A stretch of DNA of 64,000 bases from Paracoccus marinus (lineage in GTDB: Bacteria > Pseudomonadota > Alphaproteobacteria > Rhodobacterales > Rhodobacteraceae), in NCBI RefSeq assembly GCF_007018965.1, contig NZ_VJYZ01000033.1, positions 310,001 through 374,000 of the forward strand. Reading direction: 5' to 3'. Under the pieces are notes generated by a model. The model saw only the letters and a program-made list of their open reading frames with translations. It searched no databases and was not told where the DNA came from. Of the stretch, positions 7,831-14,190 are shown one piece after another. The translations under genes were made by a program, and so were the position numbers. Numbering within the stretch: position 1 is the first letter of the stretch; the number at the start of each line of letters is the position of its first letter.

Positions 7831-8394
7831 TCAGCGCCGGCGACGGCGGCGGCGGCCGGGCGGTCCGTCGATCATCCGCATCGTTCCTTCCAGCACCAGC
7901 CCGTAGACAAGGTGGGCGATCAGCCCGCGCGCGTGGGCCTGCCACGGATACTCCTGCGGCTTCGCGCCGGTGCCGGTTATGGTGTTCAGCCCTTCGTCGT
8001 GGACGAGGAACAGGCCCAGGCCGAACAGCGTCCCGCCGCCCGCCGCCAGCGCCGGCGTCCGGTCGCGCATCGCCGCATAGGCAAGGGCCGGGCCCATCCC
8101 CAGCGCAAAGTGGACCGCGACGCCCGCCGGGTGCTGGTTGTCGGGCCCCTTGGGTTCGATGTCGGTGCCCATCGCGCGGGCGACCTTGCGCGCGATCACG
8201 TGCCCCGGGTCCAGCCGCTCGGGCCGCACGCTGCGGGTTTTCTCGCGCGTTTCGGGATCGAGGTTGTTCCACATGTACCAGTCCAGCTGGTCCAGTGCCA
8301 CCGACGCCGCGACCCCCGCGACGGAACCCTTCAGCAGGGCGCCGCCCAAATCGTCGTCATCGTCATCGTCATCGTCGTTGCCGCGATGTGCCAT
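7831..8394 (-). CDS. YagU-like (DUF1440) inner membrane protein
   Basis: 187 aa. The product begins 'MAHRGN' followed by nine consecutive Asp encoded by a GAC/GAT run, then 'GGALLKGSVAGVAASVALDQ'. Further hydrophobic helices include 'AVHFALGMGPALAYAAM', 'AAGGGTLFGLGLFLVHDE' and 'GLIAHLVYGLVLEG'. The histidine in the first and the conserved 'HxxYG' in the last match the DUF1440/YagU family of small inner-membrane proteins. The C-terminus is a run of seven Arg. GGAG precedes the ATG by nine bases. An open extension to 8679 is antisense to the dehydrogenase gene and lacks coding features. Function is unknown. E. coli YagU is linked to acid resistance. Confidence 0.7.
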   Translation of the reverse strand: MAHRGNDDDDDDDDDLGGALLKGSVAGVAASVALDQLDWYMWNNLDPETREKTRSVRPERLDPGHVIARKVARAMGTDIEPKGPDNQHPAGVAVHFALGMGPALAYAAMRDRTPALAAGGGTLFGLGLFLVHDEGLNTITGTGAKPQEYPWQAHARGLIAHLVYGLVLEGTMRMIDGPPGRRRRRRR

Positions 8395-8551
8395 GTTCGT
8401 CAATCTCCGCTGGTTTGTCGTTCCTTCCAACCTTGCCGGCAGCGGGACGGTTCCGGGCGAACGCGGCGGCGCCGCAAGAGGGCGGGGGCTGGCGGATGCG
8501 GCGCGCGGGCGGCTATGGTCCGGGCAGGGCAAGCGCACAGCGGGGTGGCAG

Positions 8552-9334
8552 ATGACCGAACGTATCCTGGCCGGCAAGACGGCCGTCGTCACCGGGTCGA
8601 ACAGCGGCATCGGGCTGGGCGTGGCCCATGCGCTGGCGCGGGCGGGCGCGGACCTCGTCATCAACAGCTTCACCGACACGGCCGAGGATCACGCGCTGGC
8701 CGAAAAGCTGGCCGCCGAGCATGGCGTTACGGCGCGCTACGTGCAGGCCGACATGTCAAAGGCGGGCGATTGCCGCGCGCTGATCGAAAAGGCCGGGCGC
8801 TGCGACATCCTCGTCAACAACGCGGGCATCCAGCACGTCGCGCCGATCCCCGACTTTCCGGTCGAGAAATGGGACCAGATCATCGCGATCAACCTGTCCT
8901 CGGCATTCCACACCACCGCCGCCGCGCTGCCGCTGATGCGGGCCGCCGGATGGGGTCGGGTGGTCAACATCGCCTCGGCCCACGGGCTGACCGCCTCGCC
9001 CTTCAAGTCGGCCTATGTCGCGGCCAAGCACGGGGTTGTCGGGCTGTCCAAGGTCACGGCGCTGGAAACCGCGACCGACCCGATCACCTGCAACGCCATC
9101 TGCCCGGGCTACGTCCTGACCCCGATCATCGAGGCGCAGATCCCCGACCAGATGAAGACCCACGGCATGAGCCGCGAGGACGTGATCGCCAAGGTCATGC
9201 TGCAACGCCAGCCCTCGGGCGACTTCGCCACCGTGGACCAGATCGGCGGCACGGCCGTGTTCCTGTGTTCGCCCGCCGCCGATCAGATCACCGGCACCAC
9301 GATCAGCGTGGACGGGGGCTGGACCGCGCTCTGA
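8552..9334 (+). CDS. bdhA: D-beta-hydroxybutyrate dehydrogenase (SDR)
   Basis: NAD-dependent oxidation of D-3-hydroxybutyrate to acetoacetate in the breakdown of polyhydroxybutyrate and ketone bodies, cytoplasmic. 260 aa, the typical length. The cofactor motif TGSNSGIG is at residues 14-21, 'NNAG' follows near 90, and the catalytic Ser (about 142), Tyr155 and Lys159 are intact. The C-terminal 'ITGTTISVDGGWTAL' and 'QHVAPIPDFPVEKWD' are features of the 3-hydroxybutyrate dehydrogenase subfamily rather than FabG. The ATG at 8552 gives the family N-terminus; upstream open sequence belongs to the divergent promoter region. It converges on a LysR gene 15 bp downstream. Confidence 0.88.
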   Translation: MTERILAGKTAVVTGSNSGIGLGVAHALARAGADLVINSFTDTAEDHALAEKLAAEHGVTARYVQADMSKAGDCRALIEKAGRCDILVNNAGIQHVAPIPDFPVEKWDQIIAINLSSAFHTTAAALPLMRAAGWGRVVNIASAHGLTASPFKSAYVAAKHGVVGLSKVTALETATDPITCNAICPGYVLTPIIEAQIPDQMKTHGMSREDVIAKVMLQRQPSGDFATVDQIGGTAVFLCSPAADQITGTTISVDGGWTAL

Positions 9335-9349
9335 CCGCATCGCGGCGGG

Positions 9350-10231
9350 TCAGCCGTCCGCCGCCGCCTGGTCGGTCAGGAACCGGCGCAGCCGCTTGAC
9401 GATGGGGCGGTTGCGGCGGGCGGTCGGATAGACCAGCCAGTATGCCTTGCCGTTCCGCGCCTCGATCCCGAAGGGCTGGACCAGCGCCCCGCTGGCCAGT
9501 TCGGCCCGGAAGAAGCGCGGCGTCAGCAGCGCCACGCCCGCGCCCGACATGGCGGCCTTCGCCTCGTGGACCTGGTTGCCGAGCGATAGCCCCGGGCGCG
9601 GAACGCAGACGGGATGTTCGATCCCGGCCGCGGCCAGCCACTCGGTCCAGGCCGCGTCCGTCGGGTCGAGCCACGGCATCGGGATCACGTCGGCTGGCGT
9701 CCGCAGCGGCCCCCATTTCTCCAGCAGCGCGGGTGAGAACATCGGCGTCAGCGTGATGTCGAACAGGCGGTGGGTCTCGTTCCCCGGCCAGTCGCCGCTG
9801 CCGTAGCGGATCGCCACGTCGAAATCCTCGCGCGCGAAATCGACCACCCGTTCCGATGAGTCCAGCCGCACCGCCACCTCGGGATTGTCGAGCTGGAACA
9901 GCCCCAGCCGCTGCACCAGCCAGTTGGTGGCGAAGGTGGGCAGGGTCGTGATCGACAGCGTCTGCTGCGCGGGCGCAAGGGCCCAGGTGGTGCGAAGCTG
10001 CCCGAACGCGTCCTTGGTCGGCTGGGCCAGCCGGTGCCCGGATTCGGTCAGCGCGACCCCGCGCGGCTGGCGCAGGAACAGCGCCCCGCCAAGGCGATCC
10101 TCGAGCAGGCGGATCTGGTAGCTGACGCCGGCCTGCGTCATCCCCAGTTCCGCCGCGGCGGCGGTGAAGGACAGGTGCCGGGCCACCGCCTCGAAGACGC
10201 GGATGGCGGCGAGCGGGGGAAGGGCTTCCAC
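9350..10231 (-). CDS. LysR-family transcriptional regulator (GcvA-like branch)
   Basis: 293 aa DNA-binding regulator. The N-terminal winged helix-turn-helix (residues 5-64, 'AIRVFEAVARHLSFTAAAAE', 'TQAGVSYQIRLLEDRLG') is followed by a LysR substrate-binding domain with 'AIRYGSGDWPG' near residue 137, which is typical of the GcvA-like subgroup. The effector is not predictable. It ends 15 bp from bdhA and is divergent from the DUF1127-like gene, which is a candidate target. It may also act on the distant gcv operon, but nothing in the sequence shows this. Confidence 0.88.
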   Translation of the reverse strand: MEALPPLAAIRVFEAVARHLSFTAAAAELGMTQAGVSYQIRLLEDRLGGALFLRQPRGVALTESGHRLAQPTKDAFGQLRTTWALAPAQQTLSITTLPTFATNWLVQRLGLFQLDNPEVAVRLDSSERVVDFAREDFDVAIRYGSGDWPGNETHRLFDITLTPMFSPALLEKWGPLRTPADVIPMPWLDPTDAAWTEWLAAAGIEHPVCVPRPGLSLGNQVHEAKAAMSGAGVALLTPRFFRAELASGALVQPFGIEARNGKAYWLVYPTARRNRPIVKRLRRFLTDQAAADG

Positions 10232-10333
10232 AAGTGGTCCTTATGGCGACGTGCTGGCGGTTGATTGGTCGTGCGGGGCCGAACGTAGCAAGGTGAACCC
10301 ATCCCGCAAGCCTGCCTTGAAAGGAGCTTTGCC

Positions 10334-10633
10334 ATGCAACCGAACGTCATCCAGCTTTCCGGCGCCACCCCCGTCATCCTGCGCGATGGCGATTGCGCGC
10401 CCGTCGACAGCCTCGTCACCGTCCTGCGCCGCTGGTACGCGGACCGGGTGGACCGCAACCGTTGCCGCCGCGCCCGCGCGCAGGCCCGCCGCCAGATGAT
10501 GGAACTTCCCGCCCATCTGCGCCACGACGTGGGGCTGAACGAAAGCCTGCCCGAGGGGCGCTTCGTCAACGGCGGCCGCACCTTCGTCATCGACGACCGG
10601 CCAGATGCCACGCTGAGCGGTTGGACCTGGTAG
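10334..10633 (+). CDS. Small DUF1127-like (YjiS-like) Arg-rich protein
   Basis: 99 aa with a strong AAAGGAG site ahead of the ATG. The middle has Trp-Tyr then an Arg-rich helix ('DRNRCRRARAQARRQM'), followed by 'LPAHLRHDVGL', the L-x-D-(I/V)-GL motif of DUF1127 proteins. Members of that family include short RNA-linked regulators in other alphaproteobacteria. The N- and C-terminal extensions here are longer than in the minimal 45-residue family. It is divergent from the LysR gene. Confidence 0.6.
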   Translation: MQPNVIQLSGATPVILRDGDCAPVDSLVTVLRRWYADRVDRNRCRRARAQARRQMMELPAHLRHDVGLNESLPEGRFVNGGRTFVIDDRPDATLSGWTW

Positions 10634-10682
10634 GCGCACGCCCAAAAGTCGCGCGCTTACAACCGGCGACAAACCTCGCCTC

Positions 10683-10704
10683 CGGCCCGGACCTTTCCGG
10701 GCCG
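10683..10704. terminator. Hairpin downstream of the DUF1127-like gene
   Basis: A nine-base-pair stem CGGCCCGGA / TCCGGGCCG with a four-base loop and no T-tract on either strand. It could be a weak terminator or a 3'-protecting hairpin between two plus-strand genes. Confidence 0.4.
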
Positions 10705-10773
10705 GGGCTGCCATTGACCTTGCCGGCCGCGCGCGGTTCCCTGCTGGCCGACACCGATACGAAAGGAAACGGC

Positions 10774-11556
10774 ATGGATCTGGGGATCAGGGGCAAGACG
10801 GCGCTGGTCTGCGCCTCGTCCAAGGGCCTCGGGCGCGGCTGCGCCGAGGCGCTGGCGGCCGAAGGGGTGGATCTGGTCATCAACGCCCGCACGGCCGAGA
10901 CGCTGGAACGCACCGCGACCGAGATCGCGGACCGGCACGGCGTGACCGTGACGCCCGTCGCCGCCGACATCACGACCGAGGATGGCCGCGCCAAGGTGCT
11001 GGAGGCATTGGGCGGGCAGGCCGACATCCTCGTCAACAACGCGGGTGGCCCGCCGCCCGGCGTCTGGACCGACTGGAATCGCGACGACTTCATCCGCGCG
11101 CTCGACGGCAACATGCTGAGCGCCATCGCGCTGATGCAGGCGCTGGTGCCGGGGATGATGGACCGTGGCTGGGGCCGGGTCGTCAACATCACATCGGCCG
11201 CGGTGCGGTCGCCCATCGGGCAGCTGGGGCTGTCGAACAGCGCCCGGTCGGGGCTTACGGGCTTTGTCGCGGGCATGTCGCGGCAGGTCGCGCCCAAGGG
11301 CGTCTGCGTCAACAACCTGCTGCCGGGGCTGCACGCGACCGACCGCGCCGTGTCGCTGGACACGGGCATGTCGAAGGCCGAAGGCATCAGCATCGACGAG
11401 GCCCGCGCCCGCCGTCAGGCCGGGATTCCCGCCGGCGTCTACGGCCTGCCCGAGGACTTCGGCGCAGCCTGCGCGTTCCTGTGTTCGCAGCACGCGCGCT
11501 TCATCGTGGGCCAGAACGTGCTGCTGGACGGCGGGGCGTGGAACTCGTCGATCTAA
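10774..11556 (+). CDS. SDR-family protein with a non-canonical active site (BKR-like)
   Basis: 260 aa with the SDR Rossmann fold: 'GKTALVCASSKGLGRG' at the N-terminus, 'DILVNNAGG' near residue 85 and a C-terminal 'LLDGGAWNSSI'. It is annotated in relatives as a 3-oxoacyl-ACP reductase-like oxidoreductase. The nucleotide motif is ASSKGLG instead of TGxxxGIG. After Ser141, the YxxxK dyad is replaced by Ser154-x3-Arg158 ('GLSNSARSG'). This matches a known subgroup of SDRs with imperfect NAD and catalytic motifs, whose activity is not established. The ATG at 10774 follows GAAAGGAAAC, a good ribosome site. It stands alone between two small genes. Confidence 0.75.
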   Translation: MDLGIRGKTALVCASSKGLGRGCAEALAAEGVDLVINARTAETLERTATEIADRHGVTVTPVAADITTEDGRAKVLEALGGQADILVNNAGGPPPGVWTDWNRDDFIRALDGNMLSAIALMQALVPGMMDRGWGRVVNITSAAVRSPIGQLGLSNSARSGLTGFVAGMSRQVAPKGVCVNNLLPGLHATDRAVSLDTGMSKAEGISIDEARARRQAGIPAGVYGLPEDFGAACAFLCSQHARFIVGQNVLLDGGAWNSSI

Positions 11557-11624
11557 GTCAGGGGTGGAACCCCGTCGCGGGCGGTTTGTTGGACCTGGAG
11601 CAACCGATCCGAAGGGGGTCCGCC

Positions 11625-11930
11625 ATGCCACGCGGCGACAAGGATGCCTATACCGACAAGCAGAAGCGCAAGGCCCAGCACATCGCCGAGGGCTACGAGG
11701 AGCGCGGCATGGGCGATGAGCGGGCCGAGCAGATCGCCTGGGCCACGGTGAACAAGGAAGACGGCGGCGGCAACAAGTCGGGCTCGGGCCGGGGCACGCC
11801 CGATACCCACGAATCGGCGAAGCGCGGGGGCGAGCGGGGCGGCAAGGCCAGCGCCGGACGCTCCGCCGCCGAGAAGTCGGCGGCGGCGAAGAAAGGCTGG
11901 GAAACACGCCGCCGGAACGGAAACGGGTGA
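11625..11930 (+). CDS. 'Plasmid stabilization'/KGG-type small basic protein
   Basis: 101 aa. It begins 'MPRGDKDAYTDKQKRKAQHI', the family signature of chromosomal proteins usually labelled plasmid stabilization protein, with 'AWATVNKEDGGG' and a Gly/Lys-rich tail. 'KRGGERGGKASAGR' resembles the KGG motif of stress-induced bacterial proteins, and the end is very basic ('KKGWETRRRNGNG'). It is a soluble, probably disordered protein. The name is historic and I see no toxin partner. It lies ten bases upstream of the copper-binding protein gene, so the two are probably co-transcribed. Confidence 0.75.
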   Translation: MPRGDKDAYTDKQKRKAQHIAEGYEERGMGDERAEQIAWATVNKEDGGGNKSGSGRGTPDTHESAKRGGERGGKASAGRSAAEKSAAAKKGWETRRRNGNG

Positions 11931-11940
11931 GGGAACGCCG

Positions 11941-12273
11941 ATGGACCACCAGAGCCACGACATGCAGGCCTGCATCGACGCCTGCCTGACCTGCTATCGC
12001 ACCTGCCATTCGATGCTGATGGGCCACTGCGTCGAGGCGGGCGGCGATCACGTCGCGCCCGACCACGTCCGCACCATGGCCGCCTGCGCCGAGATGTGCC
12101 GCGCGTCCGCCCACATCATGCTGACCGGATCGGACCTTCACCGCCACAGCTGCCGCGCCTGCGCCGAGATCTGCGCGGCCTGCGCCGACGACTGCGCGCG
12201 GCTGGACGGGATGGAGGACTGCGTGCGCGCCTGCCGCGCCTGCGCCGAAGAATGCCGCCGGATGGCCGCCTGA
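11941..12273 (+). CDS. Four-helix-bundle copper-binding protein (Csp-like, DUF326)
   Basis: 110 aa with 16 cysteines arranged in CxxxC and CxxC pairs along four predicted helices ('ACIDACLTCYRTCHS', 'AACAEMC', 'CRACAEICAACADDC', 'CVRACRACAEEC'). There are also His and Met residues near the N-terminus and 'SMLMGHC'. This is the pattern of Csp copper-storage proteins, where cysteines line the inside of a four-helix bundle and bind many Cu(I) ions. There is no signal peptide, so it corresponds to the cytosolic Csp3 type. It sits downstream of the KGG-type protein and ahead of the glycine riboswitch. Copper storage is inferred from the family. Confidence 0.85.
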   Translation: MDHQSHDMQACIDACLTCYRTCHSMLMGHCVEAGGDHVAPDHVRTMAACAEMCRASAHIMLTGSDLHRHSCRACAEICAACADDCARLDGMEDCVRACRACAEECRRMAA

Positions 12274-12321
12274 GCCCGGCTGGAACGGCGGCCCGCAGGG
12301 ACGCCCTTGCCGACAAATCCC

Positions 12322-12351
12322 TTGCCAGCCGACCCCCGCCCCGGCTATCGA
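12322..12351 (+). promoter_or_regulatory. Candidate promoter of the gcv operon
   Basis: TTGCCA at 12322-12327 and TATCGA at 12346-12351 are 18 bp apart. The predicted start near 12358 falls right at the 5' end of the glycine riboswitch, which supports the call. Both boxes are imperfect. Confidence 0.4.
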
Positions 12352-12357
12352 AAACCC

Positions 12358-12537
12358 GGATACCGGGAGACGCTGGTACGTCCCAGGGCCGAAGGAGCAG
12401 CCGCCCCGGCAAACTCTCAGGCAAAAGGACCGGGTCCGCACGACACTCTGAAGAGAGGTTGCCTTTCGGGGCCGCCCGCCGAAGGATAACGATCTCAGGC
12501 GCCCCTTGCCGCAAGGTGGGGCAGGGACAGAGGGGGC
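12358..12537 (+). promoter_or_regulatory. Tandem glycine riboswitch (gcvT element)
   Basis: Two glycine-binding aptamers lie in the leader of gcvT. Aptamer 1 (about 12363-12435) has CCGGGAGA, GCCGAAGGAGCA and CTCAGGCAAAAGGAC, closed by CCGG/CCGG. Aptamer 2 (about 12440-12535) has ACTCTGAAGAGAG, GCCGAAGGATAACGAT, CTCAGGC and GGACAGAGGGG. These are the conserved blocks of the gcvT riboswitch, which turns on glycine cleavage genes when glycine is abundant. The tandem arrangement with a short linker is the common form. The leader ends about 40 bases before the gcvT ATG, so control is probably at translation or by termination close to the start. Confidence 0.93.
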
Positions 12538-12577
12538 ATCTGGTTCGCGGCGCGTCGCGCTGCAATGGGGGATGCCG

Positions 12578-13687
12578 ATGGACGACTTGCGCCGCACGCC
12601 GCTTCACGACCTGCACGCTTCGCTCGGCGCGAAGATGGTGCCATTTGCCGGCTGGGACATGCCGGTGCAGTACCCGATGGGGGTGCTGAACGAGCATCTG
12701 CACACCCGCGCCGCGGCGGGCCTGTTCGACGTGAGCCACATGGGGCAGGTGATCCTGCGCGGCGAGGGTGCGGCGAAGGCGCTGGAGACGCTGGTTCCCG
12801 CCGATATCGAGGGGCTGGCGCGGGGCCGTCAACGCTACGGGCTGTTCACGAACGAGAGCGGCGGGATCCTTGACGACCTGATGATCGCCAATAAGGGCGA
12901 CCACCTGTTCCTGGTCGTGAACGCCGCCTGCGCCGACCAGGACATCGAACATCTGCGGAAGCTCGAGGCGATGGGGATTTCCGTCGAGGCCGTGACCGAC
13001 CGCGCGCTGCTGGCGCTGCAGGGGCCCGGCGCCGAAGCGGCACTGGACGCGCTGGTGCCCGGCGCGGCGGCAATGCGGTTCATGGACGTGGCCGACCTTG
13101 AGTGGAACGGCATCGTTCTGTGGGTCAGCCGCTCGGGCTATACCGGCGAGGACGGGTTCGAGATCTCGCTGCCAGCCGACCGGGCCGAGGATTTCGCCCG
13201 CGCGCTGCTGGCCCGCGACGGCGTGGCCCCGATCGGCCTTGGCGCCCGCGACAGCCTGCGGCTGGAAGCCGGGCTGCCGCTTTACGGCCACGACATGAGC
13301 GCGGAGGTGACGCCCGCGCAGGCCGGGCTCGGCTGGTCGATCCAGAAGATCCGCCGCACGGGCGGCGCGCGCGAAGGCGGCTTTCCCGGCGCTGAGGTCA
13401 TCCTGCCCGAACTCGGCGCCGCCACCCGCGCCCGTCGCGGCCTGCGCCCCGACGGACGCGCCCCGATCCGCGAGGGCGTGGCGCTGTTCGACGCGGCGGA
13501 AGGCGGGACCGAGATCGGCACCGTCACCTCGGGCGGGTTCGGCCCCTCGCTGGGCGGGCCGATGGCGATGGCGATCATCCCCGCCGACATTCCCGACGAC
13601 GCCACCGTCTATGCCGAACTCCGCGGCCGCCGCGTGCCCGTGACGGTCGTGCCCACCCCTTTCGTCAAGCCAACCTACAAACGCTGA
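12578..13687 (+). CDS. gcvT: Glycine cleavage system T protein (aminomethyltransferase)
   Basis: Transfers the aminomethyl one-carbon unit from lipoyl-H protein to tetrahydrofolate, releasing ammonia. 369 aa. It starts 'MDDLRRTPLHDLHASLGAKM', followed by 'FAGWDMPVQY', 'FDVSHMGQ' and 'SRSGYTGEDGFEI', all GcvT motifs, and ends with the beta-barrel C-terminal domain ('GTVTSGGFGPSLGGPM'). The ATG at 12578 follows GGGGGA with a five-base gap. An open frame back to 12506 is the riboswitch and is not translated. First gene of gcvT-gcvH-gcvP. Confidence 0.95.
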   Translation: MDDLRRTPLHDLHASLGAKMVPFAGWDMPVQYPMGVLNEHLHTRAAAGLFDVSHMGQVILRGEGAAKALETLVPADIEGLARGRQRYGLFTNESGGILDDLMIANKGDHLFLVVNAACADQDIEHLRKLEAMGISVEAVTDRALLALQGPGAEAALDALVPGAAAMRFMDVADLEWNGIVLWVSRSGYTGEDGFEISLPADRAEDFARALLARDGVAPIGLGARDSLRLEAGLPLYGHDMSAEVTPAQAGLGWSIQKIRRTGGAREGGFPGAEVILPELGAATRARRGLRPDGRAPIREGVALFDAAEGGTEIGTVTSGGFGPSLGGPMAMAIIPADIPDDATVYAELRGRRVPVTVVPTPFVKPTYKR

Positions 13688-13696
13688 GGCCAGCCC

Positions 13697-14056
13697 ATGC
13701 TGAAATACACCGAAGACCACGAATGGCTGCGCGCCGAAGGTGACGAGATCGTCGTCGGCATCACCCGCCACGCCAGCGAGCAACTGGGCGACGTGGTGTT
13801 CGTCGAACTGCCCGACGAGGGCCGCGAGGTCGAGGAAGGCGAGGAGATCGTCGTCATCGAATCCGTCAAGGCGGCGTCCGACATCGTGGCCCCGGTTTCG
13901 GGAACAGTGACGGCGGTGAACGCGGCGCTGGCCGACGCGCCGGGCGGGGTGAACGACGATCCGATGGCGGCCTGGTTCTTTCGCATCAAGCCCGCGGACG
14001 GCGTGAGCCTTGACGGCTTCATGGACGAGGCCGCGTATAACGAGCTGATCGGCTGA
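13697..14056 (+). CDS. gcvH: Glycine cleavage system H protein
   Basis: Lipoyl carrier that shuttles the aminomethyl group among the P, T and L proteins. 119 aa. It begins 'MLKYTEDHEWL' and has the lipoylation site 'ESVKAASD' with Lys58, then 'VNAALADAPGGVNDDP', both diagnostic. It starts nine bases after gcvT and clearly shares its transcript. Confidence 0.96.
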   Translation: MLKYTEDHEWLRAEGDEIVVGITRHASEQLGDVVFVELPDEGREVEEGEEIVVIESVKAASDIVAPVSGTVTAVNAALADAPGGVNDDPMAAWFFRIKPADGVSLDGFMDEAAYNELIG

Positions 14057-14073
14057 TCGGACGTCCCCGCGGG

Positions 14074-14120
14074 ACCGGGGCGCTGCCCCGGACCCCGGGA
14101 TATTTAGGACAGGAGATGAC
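14074..14120. repeat. Rhodobacteraceae-type intergenic hairpin motif between gcvH and gcvP
   Basis: CCGGGGC-GCT-GCCCCGG forms a seven-base-pair stem, followed by CCCCGGGATATTTAGGACAGGAGAT. I recall similar 'GGGGCxCTGCCCC...CCCGGGATATTT' strings in many Rhodobacteraceae intergenic regions. It may attenuate or stabilise the gcv transcript. That it is a repeat family is from memory; only one copy is seen here. Confidence 0.5.
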
Positions 14121-14190
14121 GCGGGCCGCGATCAGGCCGGCCCGCGGTTGATGAATCCGGCCCGGACGGGCCAAGCGCGCGAGTGATCCC

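Noticed and set aside
12506..12577. N-terminal extension of gcvT into the leader
   Set aside because: This sequence is the second riboswitch aptamer and lacks a ribosome site; the ATG at 12578 has one.
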